The notes beneath the pieces were generated by a model, which did no database searches, was not told the DNA's origin, and saw only the letters and a program-made list of their open reading frames with translations. From assembly GCF_027925385.1 (NCBI RefSeq), contig NZ_AP027142.1, positions 2,152,001 through 2,216,000 of the forward strand: a DNA stretch of 64,000 bases, read 5' to 3'. Position 1 is the stretch's first letter; the number at the start of each line of letters is the position of its first letter. The stretch is from Methylocystis iwaonis (GTDB lineage Bacteria > Pseudomonadota > Alphaproteobacteria > Rhizobiales > Beijerinckiaceae). A program made the position numbers and the translations under genes. Below, in pieces: positions 1 to 10,702 of this stretch.

Positions 1-767
1 TCGTCCTGCGGCGGCGTCTCGGCGCCCTGACCGGCGTTCTCTGCCTCCTCGGCAGGCGCGGCGGCCTCTGGAGTCTGGATCGCCACTCCGGCATCCGCGG
101 TTTCCGGCGCGGGCGCTTGGGCGGCAAGCGGCGGCTCCTCGTGCACCGTTGGATCGAGGCTCGGGACAAGCGCGGGAGCCGCGGCGCCGCCTTGCAGGTC
201 GATCGCCTTCTGGTCGAAGGCGGCGGGCGGCGCGCTCAAGGCGGCGATGCTCTTGCGCGGCGGGTTCAGGATCATGATCGGCGGGCCGATCGGCGCCGGC
301 TCTACGATCGTCGGCGCTTGCGCGACGACCGGCTCTTCTGCAGGCGTCGCGGCTTCCTGGGCGGCCGGCGCCGCTTCTGGCGTGGCAGGATGCTCGGCGA
401 TGTTCGGCCTTGCAGGCTTTGCCGCCTCTGCAACCGGAGGCTGGGCAGGCTGGGCGGGCGCCGCTTGCACAGCGGCGCCCGGCGCCAATGTGGGCTTCAG
501 CTCCGGTTTCGCGGCGACGGCGGGGCTTGGTTGCTCGACAGGCTTCGGCGCTGGCTTGGACGCCTGCGCGGCGCCCTTGACCGGCTTCAAAGGCGCCATC
601 TCGAAAATAATGTCCTGCGTCGAATTCGGCGCCATCGGCGCCATTTCGTAAATCACATCCTCGCCCACACGCCGTCCGTCGCGCGCGAGGCCCTGCGATG
701 GGACCAGGGACAGTGCGGCCAGGAGGGCGACGCTCGACGCGACGACGGGTGGTTTGGAAACGGACAT
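1..767 (-). CDS. Ala/Pro-rich exported protein, partial (C-terminus outside window)
   Basis: The minus-strand reading frame is open from an ATG at 767 to the left edge, giving 255 codons without a stop. The N-terminus looks like a signal peptide: a short basic start, the hydrophobic run VASSVALLAALSLV, then a probable cleavage after QGLA. The mature part begins with two copies of a similar unit, DVIYEMAPMAPN and DIIFEMAPLKPV. It then becomes a low-complexity Ala/Pro/Glu/Lys-rich stretch, followed by the less simple segment PPIMILNPPRKSIAALSA. No domain is recognised. A periplasmic or envelope-spanning role is only an inference from the signal peptide and composition. The plus-strand frames here are antisense shadows. 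Confidence 0.7.
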   Translation of the reverse strand, partial: MSVSKPPVVASSVALLAALSLVPSQGLARDGRRVGEDVIYEMAPMAPNSTQDIIFEMAPLKPVKGAAQASKPAPKPVEQPSPAVAAKPELKPTLAPGAAVQAAPAQPAQPPVAEAAKPARPNIAEHPATPEAAPAAQEAATPAEEPVVAQAPTIVEPAPIGPPIMILNPPRKSIAALSAPPAAFDQKAIDLQGGAAAPALVPSLDPTVHEEPPLAAQAPAPETADAGVAIQTPEAAAPAEEAENAGQGAETPPQD

Positions 768-895
768 CGAGACGGCTCCGGGACGCACAAAACGCACTGC
801 CGGAGCTTTGGCCCTCGATGTTGAAGAAAGCGCTATTTATCAGTCGCGGAGAAAAGCAAACGCATTGTCAGCGTTAATGAAGCGTGTAGGCGCCG

Positions 896-1264
896 TTACG
901 CCGTCGGGGCGAGGCTGGAGGGGTCCGCCTCTTTCAACTCGACGCTCTCGCCGCAGCCGCAGGCGGAGGTCTGGTTGGGGTTCTCGAAGACGAAAGACGA
1001 CTCGAATTGCGTGGTCTTCACGTCCATTGTCGTCCCGAGCAGATAAAGCACGGCCTTGGAGTCGACGATGACGCGGCCGCCGTCGAAATCGATCACCTCG
1101 TCGCCCGGCTCCGGCTCGGTCAGCGCCATTCGATAGGCGACGCCGGCGCAGCCGCTCTTCTCGAGCGAGACACGAAGCCCGACGCCTGGTTCGGATTTGG
1201 CCAACAGGCCGCGCACGCGCTCGGCGGCGGCGGGGCTAACATTCATCACGCTCGGTGCCGACAT
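896..1264 (-). CDS. sufA: SufA/IscA-type iron-sulfur carrier protein
   Basis: This is a 122-residue HesB/IscA-family A-type carrier, which receives iron-sulfur clusters from the SufBCD scaffold and passes them to apo-proteins in the cytoplasm. The three family cysteines are visible: C39 in SGCAG, and C102 and C104 in ACGCGES. The frame is open upstream for 14 more codons, but the ATG at 1264 has a GAAGAG ribosome site just before it and begins where family members begin. It is the last gene of the minus-strand suf operon, 10 bp after the VOC gene. Confidence 0.93.
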   Translation of the reverse strand: MSAPSVMNVSPAAAERVRGLLAKSEPGVGLRVSLEKSGCAGVAYRMALTEPEPGDEVIDFDGGRVIVDSKAVLYLLGTTMDVKTTQFESSFVFENPNQTSACGCGESVELKEADPSSLAPTA

Positions 1265-1274
1265 CTCTTCATCC

Positions 1275-1697
1275 TCAATAGTTCGCCCAGATACCGGGGC
1301 TCGCAAGCTCTACAAGGTGGTCGTCGGGATCGCGGAAATAAAGGCTGATCCCACCGCGTGGCCATTGCATTCGCGCTTCGATCTCGACGCCATGCTCGGC
1401 GAGGCGGTTCTCCCATGCGGGAATTTCATCCGCTTCGACGGCAAAAGCCAAATGCGCCGGTCCCGATCCGTCATGCGGCGGAATGCGCCCGCCCGGCAAA
1501 TCCACCGGCTCCAAGGTTGCGCCGCGCTTGAAGAGCAGCAGCACGCTCACCGGACCGCAATCGAGCGCCCACATGCGGCTGTCTTGCGCCATGGGCGTGA
1601 GGCCGAGCGTTTCCTCATAGAAGCGCCCGGCCCGCGCGAGATCTTCGACGTAGACGGCTGTCTCCAGAACCTTTGGTTTCAACCGCGGCGTAAACAT
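1275..1697 (-). CDS. VOC-family (glyoxalase/dioxygenase fold) protein
   Basis: This 140-residue protein has the vicinal-oxygen-chelate fold. Recognisable pieces are VLETAVYVEDLARAGRFYEE near the N-terminus, the metal-ligand region PAHLAFAV in the middle, and YFRDPDDHLVELASP at the C-terminus, where His and Glu usually bind the metal. Families with this layout include glyoxalase I, fosfomycin or bleomycin resistance proteins and ring-cleaving dioxygenases; nothing here decides between them. It lies between sufT (31 bp) and sufA (10 bp) on the same strand, so it is probably co-transcribed with iron-sulfur assembly genes. That position is unusual and may mean a role in detoxification, or only a passenger gene. 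Confidence 0.85.
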   Translation of the reverse strand: MFTPRLKPKVLETAVYVEDLARAGRFYEETLGLTPMAQDSRMWALDCGPVSVLLLFKRGATLEPVDLPGGRIPPHDGSGPAHLAFAVEADEIPAWENRLAEHGVEIEARMQWPRGGISLYFRDPDDHLVELASPGIWANY

Positions 1698-1728
1698 GAC
1701 ATCCCGCGCCCGCCTTGGCGCATTCCAC

Positions 1729-2121
1729 TCAGAACATGTCGAGCGTGACGCGCGCCTCGTCCGACATGCGGCTCTGATCCCACGGGGGGTCGAACACGAG
1801 ATTGACCTTGACGTCGCTGACGCCGGGCACTGTGTTCACCGCATTCTTGACCCATATGGGCATTTCGCCGGCGACGGGACAGCCCGGCGCCGTCAGCGTC
1901 ATGTCGATTTCGACCACGCCTTCGTCGGAAATGTCGATCCGATAGACGAGTCCCAGCTCGTAAATGTCAGCCGGAATCTCAGGGTCGTAGACCGTCTTCA
2001 GCGCCTTGACGACTTCGTCCGCAAGGCTGTCGCCCGCTACCGCTTTCGTTGTGCGCTCATCCGCAGCCACAGGATCGACGCTTTCCGTTTCGCTTGTTTT
2101 AAGAGCTTCGCTCATCAGCAC
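1729..2121 (-). CDS. sufT: SufT / MIP18 (DUF59) family iron-sulfur assembly factor
   Basis: This protein of about 130 residues has a DUF59/MIP18 domain. It contains the typical DPEIPADIYELGLVYRI segment and the conserved TLTAPGCPVAGEMP with its cysteine, and ends with FDPPWDQSRMSDEAR. Family members help mature iron-sulfur proteins after SufBCD has built the cluster. The first 35 residues are variable and acidic. The start is ambiguous: a GTG at 2121 lies 5 nt after a perfect AGGAGG, while an ATG at 2115 lies 11 nt after it. The ribosome site overlaps the stop codon of sufS, so translation of the two is closely linked. Confidence 0.9.
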   Translation of the reverse strand: MLMSEALKTSETESVDPVAADERTTKAVAGDSLADEVVKALKTVYDPEIPADIYELGLVYRIDISDEGVVEIDMTLTAPGCPVAGEMPIWVKNAVNTVPGVSDVKVNLVFDPPWDQSRMSDEARVTLDMF

Positions 2122-2131
2122 GAGAACCTCC

Positions 2132-3373
2132 TCACGCGAAAAGTTTTTGAGCTTTAAGCAAAGCGTCTGCCAAACGATCTACCTCGTCACGCGTATTATA
2201 GAGCGCGAAGGAAGCGCGGCAGGTCGAGGTGACGCCGAAGTGCGACAGCAGCGGCATGGCGCAATGCGTGCCGGCGCGCACTGCGACACCGGAGCGATCG
2301 ATGATCGTGGCGACGTCATGCGCATGGGCGGCCGCCATCTCGAAAGCGACAATCGGCCCCTTGTCGGGCGCATTGCCGAAGATGCGCAGCCCCTCGATCT
2401 CCGAGAGACGCTGCTGCGCGTAAGCGGTGAGCTGCGCCTCATGCGCGCGGATCGCGCCGCGGCCGATGCTCTCGATATAATCCAGCGCGGCGGCGAGGCC
2501 CACGGCCTGAGCGATCGGCGGCGTGCCGGCCTCGAAGCGATGCGGCGGCGCGTTGTAAGTCACCGTATCGCGCGTGACGGTTTCGATCATCTCGCCGCCG
2601 CCGGCGAAGGGCGGCAGGCTCTCGAGCCACTTCCTCTTGCCGTAAACGGCGCCGATGCCCGTGGGCCCATAGAGCTTGTGGCCGGTGACGACGTAGAAAT
2701 CGACGTCGAGCGCCTGAACATCCACATCGAGATGCACCGCGCCCTGAGAGCCATCCACGCAGACCGGCACGCCATGGGCATGGGCAATGCGCGCGATTTC
2801 GGCGATCGGCGTCGGGGCCGCGACGACATTCGACATATGGGTGACCGCGACGATCTTCGTGCGATCGGAGATCATCTTCTCGAAGGCGTCGAGATCGATC
2901 ACGCCATTGTCGTCCGGCACGATCCATTTGATCACCGCGCCCTTGCGTTCCCGCAGGAAGTGCCAGGGCACGATATTGGAGTGGTGCTCCATCAGCGAGA
3001 CGATGATCTCGTCGCCTTCGCCAATATGGGCGAGCCCATAGGAGGAGGCGACGAGATTGAGCGCTTCGGTCGCGCCGCGGGTGAAAATGATCTCTTCCGT
3101 CGAAGGGGCGTTGAGGAAACGCCGCAAGGTCTCGCGGGCGCCCTCATAGCCTTCCGTCGCGGCGTTGGCGAGATAATGCAGGCCGCGATGGACGTTGGCG
3201 TATTCATGCTCGTAGAAATGCGTCAGCCGCTCGATCACCGCGCGCGGCTTCTGCGCCGAAGCGGCGTTGTCCAGATAGGCGAGCGGCTTGCCATAGGGCC
3301 GCTCGGCCAGGATCGGGAAATCCGCGCGGACCGCCTCGACGTCGTAGAGTTTCAAGGGCGCCTGCTCATTCAT
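2132..3373 (-). CDS. sufS: Cysteine desulfurase SufS (group II)
   Basis: This is a 413-residue PLP-dependent class V aminotransferase-fold enzyme that removes sulfur from L-cysteine and supplies persulfide to the SufBCD scaffold. The PLP lysine is K233 in VVTGHKLYG, and the active-site cysteine is C371 in RAGTHCAMPLL. The motif CRASFALYNTRDEVDRL near the C-terminus is typical of SufS. The frame is open far upstream, but the ATG at 3373 overlaps the sufD stop by 4 bp (ATGA) and begins at the usual family start, so the longer form is rejected. It is the second desulfurase of this operon; the other, at the operon head, is of the NifS/IscS group. Confidence 0.96.
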   Translation of the reverse strand: MNEQAPLKLYDVEAVRADFPILAERPYGKPLAYLDNAASAQKPRAVIERLTHFYEHEYANVHRGLHYLANAATEGYEGARETLRRFLNAPSTEEIIFTRGATEALNLVASSYGLAHIGEGDEIIVSLMEHHSNIVPWHFLRERKGAVIKWIVPDDNGVIDLDAFEKMISDRTKIVAVTHMSNVVAAPTPIAEIARIAHAHGVPVCVDGSQGAVHLDVDVQALDVDFYVVTGHKLYGPTGIGAVYGKRKWLESLPPFAGGGEMIETVTRDTVTYNAPPHRFEAGTPPIAQAVGLAAALDYIESIGRGAIRAHEAQLTAYAQQRLSEIEGLRIFGNAPDKGPIVAFEMAAAHAHDVATIIDRSGVAVRAGTHCAMPLLSHFGVTSTCRASFALYNTRDEVDRLADALLKAQKLFA

Positions 3374-4659
3374 TTGGATCTCGCCGCTAGCCAGGAGGAG
3401 ATGCGTTCGACGAGATAGCCGCGCAACGTCTCGTCTTCGAGCCCTGCGAAAGCCTCGTTGGCGAAGCCTTCGATGAGGAGCGATTCCGCCGCATAGCGCG
3501 GAATGCCGCGCGCCATGAGATAAAAAAGCTGCTCCTTGTCGAGCCGTCCGCATGTGGCGCCATGGCCGCATTGGACATCGTCGGCGAAGATCTCGAGCTC
3601 CGGCTTGTTGTTCATGGTCGCGCCGTCGGAAAGCAGGATCGCTTTCGACTGCATGACGCCGTCGGTCTTCTGCGCATGCGGCCGCACGACGATCTTGCCC
3701 TGGAAGACGCCGGTTCCCTGCTCGTCGATGATGTTCCGGAACGCTTCGCGGCTCTCGCCGTTCGGGAAGGCGTGATCGACGACGAGTGTCGTATCCGCAT
3801 GCTGGCGCCCGCGCGCGAGCGTCGCGCCATTGAGCGCAACCTTCGCCCGCTCGCCGTCGAGACGAGCGAAGATTTGCCGGCGCAACAGCCCCGCGCCTTC
3901 GATCAGCGCATAGGAGTTGAGGCTCGCGCCTTCGTCGAGATGCGCGAGCAGGCTCATGACGCGCACGAGCTTGTCGCCCTGCCCTGAGGCCAGCGTCACC
4001 AGATCGAGCGTGGCGCCGGAGGCGAGCCTCACGATGAGCGTCTGATTATCCTGTGCGGGCGCCGCGGTGAGCGCGCCGGCCGTCTCGACGATCGTCGCCT
4101 TGGCGTCCTTGCCCAGGATAACGAGCGAGCGGGTGAAGCTCGACTGCGCCTCCGGGGAGGACACATAGCTCGCCAGCTCGATCTTCTTTTCCAGCGTCAC
4201 GCCGGCGGCGATGCGCAGGATCACGCCGTCCTGCATCAGCGCGGCGTTCATCGCGACCATGGGGTCTTGCGCCTGCACGTCGTCACTCGCGACGAGCGCC
4301 ATGACGCCCGGCGCGCCCTGCGCCAGCGCCTCGCGCAGCGGCTGGATCTTCACGCCTTCCGGCAGCGAGGCGAGATCCGAGAGGTCCGCTCGAAACACGC
4401 CGTCGAGCGTGACGAGCCGCACCGTCCCAGCCGCGGCCGGCAGTTCCGCCGCGCCCGCCGGGGCGGGAGCGATCGGCGCGGGCTTGGCGAGCGCGGCCTT
4501 GAGGTCGGTGTAATGCCAGGCCTCGACGCGCCGGTTCGGCAGGCCCTTGGCGGCGAAGGCTTCCCAGGCCGCCTGACGCAGGCTGGCGGCGCCCTTGCTC
4601 TTCATCGTTTCGAAGAGCGCGGAGAAAGCGGTGTCGGCTTCTGTCGCGAGCTTGATCAT
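3370..4659 (-). CDS. sufD: SufD, scaffold subunit of the SufBCD complex
   Basis: This 429-residue protein matches SufD. Its N-terminal half is variable and Ala-rich, and the C-terminal beta-helix core includes KTDGVMQSKAILLSDGATMNN and DVQCGHGATCGRLDKEQLFY, where the conserved histidine of SufD lies. SufD pairs with SufB to form the scaffold on which the cluster is built, with SufC as ATPase. It follows sufC by 3 bp and overlaps sufS by 4 bp, a tight arrangement that supports matched expression. Confidence 0.95.
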   Translation of the reverse strand: MIKLATEADTAFSALFETMKSKGAASLRQAAWEAFAAKGLPNRRVEAWHYTDLKAALAKPAPIAPAPAGAAELPAAAGTVRLVTLDGVFRADLSDLASLPEGVKIQPLREALAQGAPGVMALVASDDVQAQDPMVAMNAALMQDGVILRIAAGVTLEKKIELASYVSSPEAQSSFTRSLVILGKDAKATIVETAGALTAAPAQDNQTLIVRLASGATLDLVTLASGQGDKLVRVMSLLAHLDEGASLNSYALIEGAGLLRRQIFARLDGERAKVALNGATLARGRQHADTTLVVDHAFPNGESREAFRNIIDEQGTGVFQGKIVVRPHAQKTDGVMQSKAILLSDGATMNNKPELEIFADDVQCGHGATCGRLDKEQLFYLMARGIPRYAAESLLIEGFANEAFAGLEDETLRGYLVERISSWLAARSK

Positions 4660-4662
4660 GGC

Positions 4663-5415
<753 letters not shown>

Positions 5416-5455
5416 TATGCGAGTCCTTGCCAATAGGGGGAGGGGCGCAGGCGCG

Positions 5456-5740
5456 CTACAGGATTTCCGGCATGCGGCGACGCGTATGCAGGTAGCGAAG
5501 AATTTCGACGTGCTCCGAATGCACGCGGTAGAAGACGGCCCATGAGCCCGCCAATGTGCTGCGAACGCCGTCCCCAAGGTCCTGTCGCAGGCGTCCGATC
5601 GCGGGGTTGCGCGTGACGAGTTCTGATTTCGCGACCAGCAGATCGAAGATCCGGTCCGCAGCCGCCTCGTTGTCCTTGGCGATGAAGTTCCATATCTCGA
5701 TCAAATCCTGTTCGGCTCGCGCGGAGCGGCGAAGTTGCAT
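5456..5740 (-). CDS. parE: ParE/RelE-family toxin
   Basis: This 94-residue protein of the ParE/RelE superfamily begins LRRSARAEQDLIEIWNFIAKDN and ends with a basic strand, YLHTRRRMPEIL. The central segment NPAIGRLRQDLGDGVRSTLAG is also typical. ParE-type toxins poison DNA gyrase, and RelE-type relatives cut mRNA on the ribosome; the sequence resembles ParE more. Its ATG is 6 bp after the stop of the antitoxin gene. The pair lies inside the suf operon, between sufB and sufC, with 40 bp before sufC. Expression is therefore probably tied to suf transcription as well as to antitoxin autorepression. Confidence 0.88.
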   Translation of the reverse strand: MQLRRSARAEQDLIEIWNFIAKDNEAAADRIFDLLVAKSELVTRNPAIGRLRQDLGDGVRSTLAGSWAVFYRVHSEHVEILRYLHTRRRMPEIL

Positions 5741-5746
5741 TTGCGC

Positions 5747-6006
5747 TTACGCGCCATGGAAACGACGTCGCGCCTCCGCGCGGATGTCTTCGAAAGTTTC
5801 GAAACGACCGGGACCGCTCTCGACGCCTTCCTGGATGAGACGCCGCAGTTCCTCGACGCCGATCGCATCAGCCTGTCTCTGAGCGCGCCATTCCTCGACC
5901 GCGCCAAGAACCGCGTCAGTCTCGCTCGCATATTCGCCGCGCCCAACCGCGGCCGATATCTCGGCCGCCAGATCATCTGGGAGAGAGAGATGAACGACAC
6001 GTCCGC

Positions 6007-6010
<4 letters not shown>
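5747..6010 (-). CDS. parD: ParD-family (ribbon-helix-helix) antitoxin
   Basis: This 87-residue protein has an N-terminal ribbon-helix-helix DNA-binding segment ([17 protein letters not shown], then [17 protein letters not shown]). The C-terminal arm, [14 protein letters not shown], is of the kind that wraps the toxin. It is the antitoxin to the ParE-like protein directly downstream. Its ATG overlaps the sufB stop codon by 4 bp (ATGA), so ribosomes finishing sufB can re-start here. ParD proteins usually repress their own promoter, and any such promoter would have to lie inside sufB. Confidence 0.88.
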
Positions 6011-7476
<1,466 letters not shown>

Positions 7477-7538
7477 CTTCTCTCTCTCCTCGCCACGACG
7501 GGTTCAAGGTCCGCCGGCCGATGCGGTTCCAGCCTTTT

Positions 7539-8699
7539 TCAGGCGCCGGAACGCCGCGACCTGATACGGTCCACGACCTCCGCAAGAACCATTCCAAACT
7601 GTTCTACATCCTCTTGCCGCGTAGACCAACCCAGGCTGGCGCGCAGCGCCTCTTTTTCGGGCGCCCCCATCGCCGCGAGGACGTGGGACTCGCGGACCTT
7701 GCCCGAAGAGCAGGCAGAGCCGCTGGAGACCGCGACGCCCGCAAGGTCCAGCGCCATCAACAGCGTATGCGCAGGAATGCCCGGTATCGCGAAGGCGCTG
7801 ACGCTGCCGACGCGATGCGCGCCTCTGCCGAAAAAGCGAACATCGGTCACAATCCCCGCGATTCGGCTCTCCAGCGCGTCGCGCAGGGCGCCAAGACGCG
7901 TGTTTTCGCTCGGGACCCCTTGGAGCGCGGCCGTGAAAGCCGCCGAGAAACCGGCGATTGCAGGGACATTCTCGGTTCCGGCCCGGCGGCCGAACTCCTG
8001 CCCGCCGCCCTTCACCAGCGCATCCGATATGTGGAGGCCATCTTGCGCCGCCGCAAGCGCCCCCGCCCCCAATGGACCGCCGAGCTTATGTGAGGAAAAG
8101 AACAAAAAATCTGCGCCGGTGCTTTTGAAGGTTGTCTCTATTCTGCCAATCGCCTGGGTTGCGTCGCAAATGAGGAGGCCGCCCGCCGCATGGACCCGTT
8201 CGGCGGCCTCGTAAACGGGCTGAATCACGCCCGTTTCGTTGTTTACCGCTTGAAGCGCGACGAGGACGCGCTTGCCGCGAGAGCGCGCCAGCGCCGCCTC
8301 CAGAGCGGCGAGCGACAGCGCCCCCGCCGGCGTCAACGCGATCCGCTCGACGGCCTGAGCAGGAAAGCGATGGCCCATCAAAACCGCTGGATGCTCCCCG
8401 GCGCCGACGAGCAGAACCTCGATCGGCACCGTTTCGCTTCCGCGCTGCAACATGGGCGTGAGGACGAGATTGGCGGCCTCGGTCGCGCCGCTCGTGAAGG
8501 CGACATTGCGGGGGGCTGTTCCGAGCCCCTTGGCGATCGCCGCCCGCGCCTGCTCCAGCACCGCCTTCGCTGCGCGCCCCTCGGCATGGACCGAGGAAGC
8601 GTTCCCCGGCGCCTCCATCGCCGCCAGCATCGCCGCCCGCGCGGCCGGGCGCAGGGGCGAGGTGGCGTTGTGGTCGAGATAGATGCGGTTTTTGGACAT
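7539..8699 (-). CDS. Cysteine desulfurase, NifS/IscS group
   Basis: This 386-residue PLP enzyme heads the suf operon. The PLP lysine is K205 in SSHKLGGPL, and the catalytic cysteine is C330 in the flexible loop SSGSACSSGKV, which marks the NifS/IscS group rather than SufS. Other motifs are YLDHNATSPLRP at the N-terminus and GGGQEFGRRAGTENV. An IscS-like gene followed by sufBCDS, sufT and sufA is a known alphaproteobacterial arrangement. It may supply sulfur for thiolated tRNA and other uses, while SufS feeds SufBCD. No IscR- or RirA-type regulator gene is adjacent. Confidence 0.92.
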   Translation of the reverse strand: MSKNRIYLDHNATSPLRPAARAAMLAAMEAPGNASSVHAEGRAAKAVLEQARAAIAKGLGTAPRNVAFTSGATEAANLVLTPMLQRGSETVPIEVLLVGAGEHPAVLMGHRFPAQAVERIALTPAGALSLAALEAALARSRGKRVLVALQAVNNETGVIQPVYEAAERVHAAGGLLICDATQAIGRIETTFKSTGADFLFFSSHKLGGPLGAGALAAAQDGLHISDALVKGGGQEFGRRAGTENVPAIAGFSAAFTAALQGVPSENTRLGALRDALESRIAGIVTDVRFFGRGAHRVGSVSAFAIPGIPAHTLLMALDLAGVAVSSGSACSSGKVRESHVLAAMGAPEKEALRASLGWSTRQEDVEQFGMVLAEVVDRIRSRRSGA

Positions 8700-8799
8700 G
8701 ACGCTGATTTACGCTCTCTCGGCCGCGGACGGGAGAGGCCGGGCGCGCAATCTCGCCACTCTCCATCGCTTGCGGGTCGAGACGACCGTCAGACCGCAG

Positions 8800-9873
8800 T
8801 TAATTCCAAAGCAGTCGGCGCCGCCCGAGCCAGAACCCGAACCGCTGCGCTAGAACCCCCAGCCCCAGCAGGGAAGCCGCCAACCCCATGACCGCGTTTG
8901 CGGCAGTCACGGCGAGGCCGCCGAAGATCAGCGCCCCGCGACCAAGCGTCGCCAAAATCGCCCGCGTCGCGGAGCCCTCTACTTGCGCGAGCTTCGCCGC
9001 CTTGCCGAATTCTGCGGCGTCTTCGGCGATGGCGAGCGCGTCCTTCACCCCGCCAGCCCCAGCGCGGCGAAAGAGGGTCGCGGCGTCTTTGTCGAGCGCG
9101 CGGAAACCGGCGAGCGCGCCAGGCCGGACGACTTTGGCGGCTGCGGCGCGCGCCAGGGCGAGATCGAGCTTCGCTCCGGCGGAGACGCCTGCGGCAAGCG
9201 CCTCGCGGCCAACGGCCTTCGCCGCGGCGGCGGTCAGCGCCTTGGCCAGAGGCGCGGAAAGGCGCCCGGCCCTTTGCGCGCCTTTCACCATGGTCAGGCC
9301 ATAGCGCGCCGGGAGCAAGGCGCCAACGCTCGACCAGGTGGCGGCGGAAAGCGCCAGGCCCGTTGCAGCGAGGCCGACGACAAGCGCGTCCGGCTCCTCG
9401 TTCCGGTCCAGCTTTTTCGCTTCGTTCCAAAGATCGCGCAGATCGCCGTAGCCTGTGAGGTCGCCGACCAGCGCCCCCGCGAAACCGGCGCCATTTTCGC
9501 GCGCGCCTTGAAGGAAGCCTTCCGAAAAATCCTCGACTGCCTTCTCTCGCGCCCGCGTGTGAAGCGCGGAAAGGCGCGCGTGCTGTTCCGGGGACGCAGC
9601 AAATCCGCGCCTGGCCCCGAGCTCGATGAAGCTCTCCGCTAATTCTTCATCCCGAGCGGCGAGCGCTGCGTCGAGGCCGGCAGCGAACCGCGTGGATGTG
9701 AACATCTGATCGAGCCGCGCCTCGGCGAGCGCGACAGGATCGTCCTTGCTCGCGGCGAGGCGGAAGCTCTCCAGCGCGGGCGCAAAGTTCCCCGCCGCGA
9801 ACCAAAGCAGCAACGACGCAACGGCAAAGAAGAGGGGCGCGCGGGCGCGCAAGAGGTTGCAGTTCATGCACAA
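8800..9873 (-). CDS. Membrane protein of unknown function
   Basis: This 357-residue protein is not recognised. It has one likely transmembrane segment near the N-terminus (APLFFAVASLLLWFAAGNF, residues 12-30), then an Ala-rich helical region. A second hydrophobic region follows near the C-terminus (about 310-340), and the protein ends in a basic tail, GRRRLLWN. The middle contains GFAGALVGDLTGYGDLRDL, followed by a hydrophobic stretch that may be a further membrane segment. It lies upstream of the suf operon on the same strand with 100 bp between, so read-through is possible, but nothing links it to iron-sulfur assembly. Confidence 0.75.
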   Translation of the reverse strand: MCMNCNLLRARAPLFFAVASLLLWFAAGNFAPALESFRLAASKDDPVALAEARLDQMFTSTRFAAGLDAALAARDEELAESFIELGARRGFAASPEQHARLSALHTRAREKAVEDFSEGFLQGARENGAGFAGALVGDLTGYGDLRDLWNEAKKLDRNEEPDALVVGLAATGLALSAATWSSVGALLPARYGLTMVKGAQRAGRLSAPLAKALTAAAAKAVGREALAAGVSAGAKLDLALARAAAAKVVRPGALAGFRALDKDAATLFRRAGAGGVKDALAIAEDAAEFGKAAKLAQVEGSATRAILATLGRGALIFGGLAVTAANAVMGLAASLLGLGVLAQRFGFWLGRRRLLWN

Positions 9874-10023
9874 AGATTTAAGCGCTCGCCCACGGCGCCG
9901 CGAGCCCTTCTCCCGATCTGCGTTGAAATCAAGGCGAAGACGCCACGAGGCGCCGAATTCCCTTGCTTTTCACTCGGTCAAGCGTGTTAAGAACGCCCCA
10001 GCCAGTTTCCACAGGGAATTCAA

Positions 10024-10698
10024 ATGCCCGAAGTCATCTTCGCCGGTCCCGCCGGCAGGCTCGAAGGCCGCTTCCATCAGTCCGCCACGCGCGGCGCGCC
10101 GATCGCCATCATCCTGCATCCGCACCCGCAATTCGGCGGGACGATGAATAATCAGATCGTCTACCACCTCTATTACGCCTTCGCCGAGCGCGGCTTCTCG
10201 GTGCTGCGCTTCAACTTCCGCGGCGTCGGACGCTCGCAGGGCGCCTTCGACCATGGCTCGGGCGAACTCTCGGACGCGGCGGCTGCGCTCGATTGGGCGC
10301 AGGCGGTAAACCCCGAGGCGCGCGCCTGCTGGATCGCCGGCGTCTCCTTCGGCTCCTGGATCGGCATGCAGTTGCTCATGCGCCGGCCGGAGATCGAAGG
10401 CTTTATCTCCGTCGCGCCGCCGGCAAATCGGTTCGACTTCTCGTTCCTGGCCCCCTGCCCGTCCTCGGGCCTTTTCATTCACGGCGACCAGGACCGCGTC
10501 GCGCCGCTGAAAGAAGTCACCGGGCTGATCGAGAAGCTCAAGACGCAGAAGGGCATCCTCATCGAGCATGCCGTGGTCGAAGGCGCCAACCACTTCTTCG
10601 AGAACAAGGTCGAGCCGCTGATCGCGCATGTGGACGCCTATCTCGACCGGCGCCTCAACAATCCGCCGCGCATTCTGATCCCCGCGCGGGGCGACTAA
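10024..10698 (+). CDS. Alpha/beta-hydrolase family protein
   Basis: This 224-residue alpha/beta hydrolase has the probable catalytic triad Ser108 (GVSFGSW), Asp157 (GDQDRV) and His190 (GANHFF). The oxyanion region is LHPHPQFGGTMNN, and the strand ending in RFNFRGVGRSQG is typical of a cytosolic group of small bacterial hydrolases whose substrates are unknown. There is no signal peptide. It starts 150 bp from a divergent membrane-protein gene and is followed by a palindromic repeat that may act as its 3' end. Confidence 0.88.
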   Translation: MPEVIFAGPAGRLEGRFHQSATRGAPIAIILHPHPQFGGTMNNQIVYHLYYAFAERGFSVLRFNFRGVGRSQGAFDHGSGELSDAAAALDWAQAVNPEARACWIAGVSFGSWIGMQLLMRRPEIEGFISVAPPANRFDFSFLAPCPSSGLFIHGDQDRVAPLKEVTGLIEKLKTQKGILIEHAVVEGANHFFENKVEPLIAHVDAYLDRRLNNPPRILIPARGD

Positions 10699-10702
10699 CT
10701 TC

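Noticed and set aside
117..824. Plus-strand frames (235 aa and 134 aa) at the left edge
   Set aside because: They are Arg- or Gly/Ala-rich shadows of the exported protein on the minus strand, which has a signal peptide and runs off the edge.
2006..3418. Long plus-strand frame of 470 aa
   Set aside because: Antisense to sufS, sufT and part of sufD, all with clear family motifs; its composition (Arg/Asp/His-rich) is typical of a high-GC shadow.
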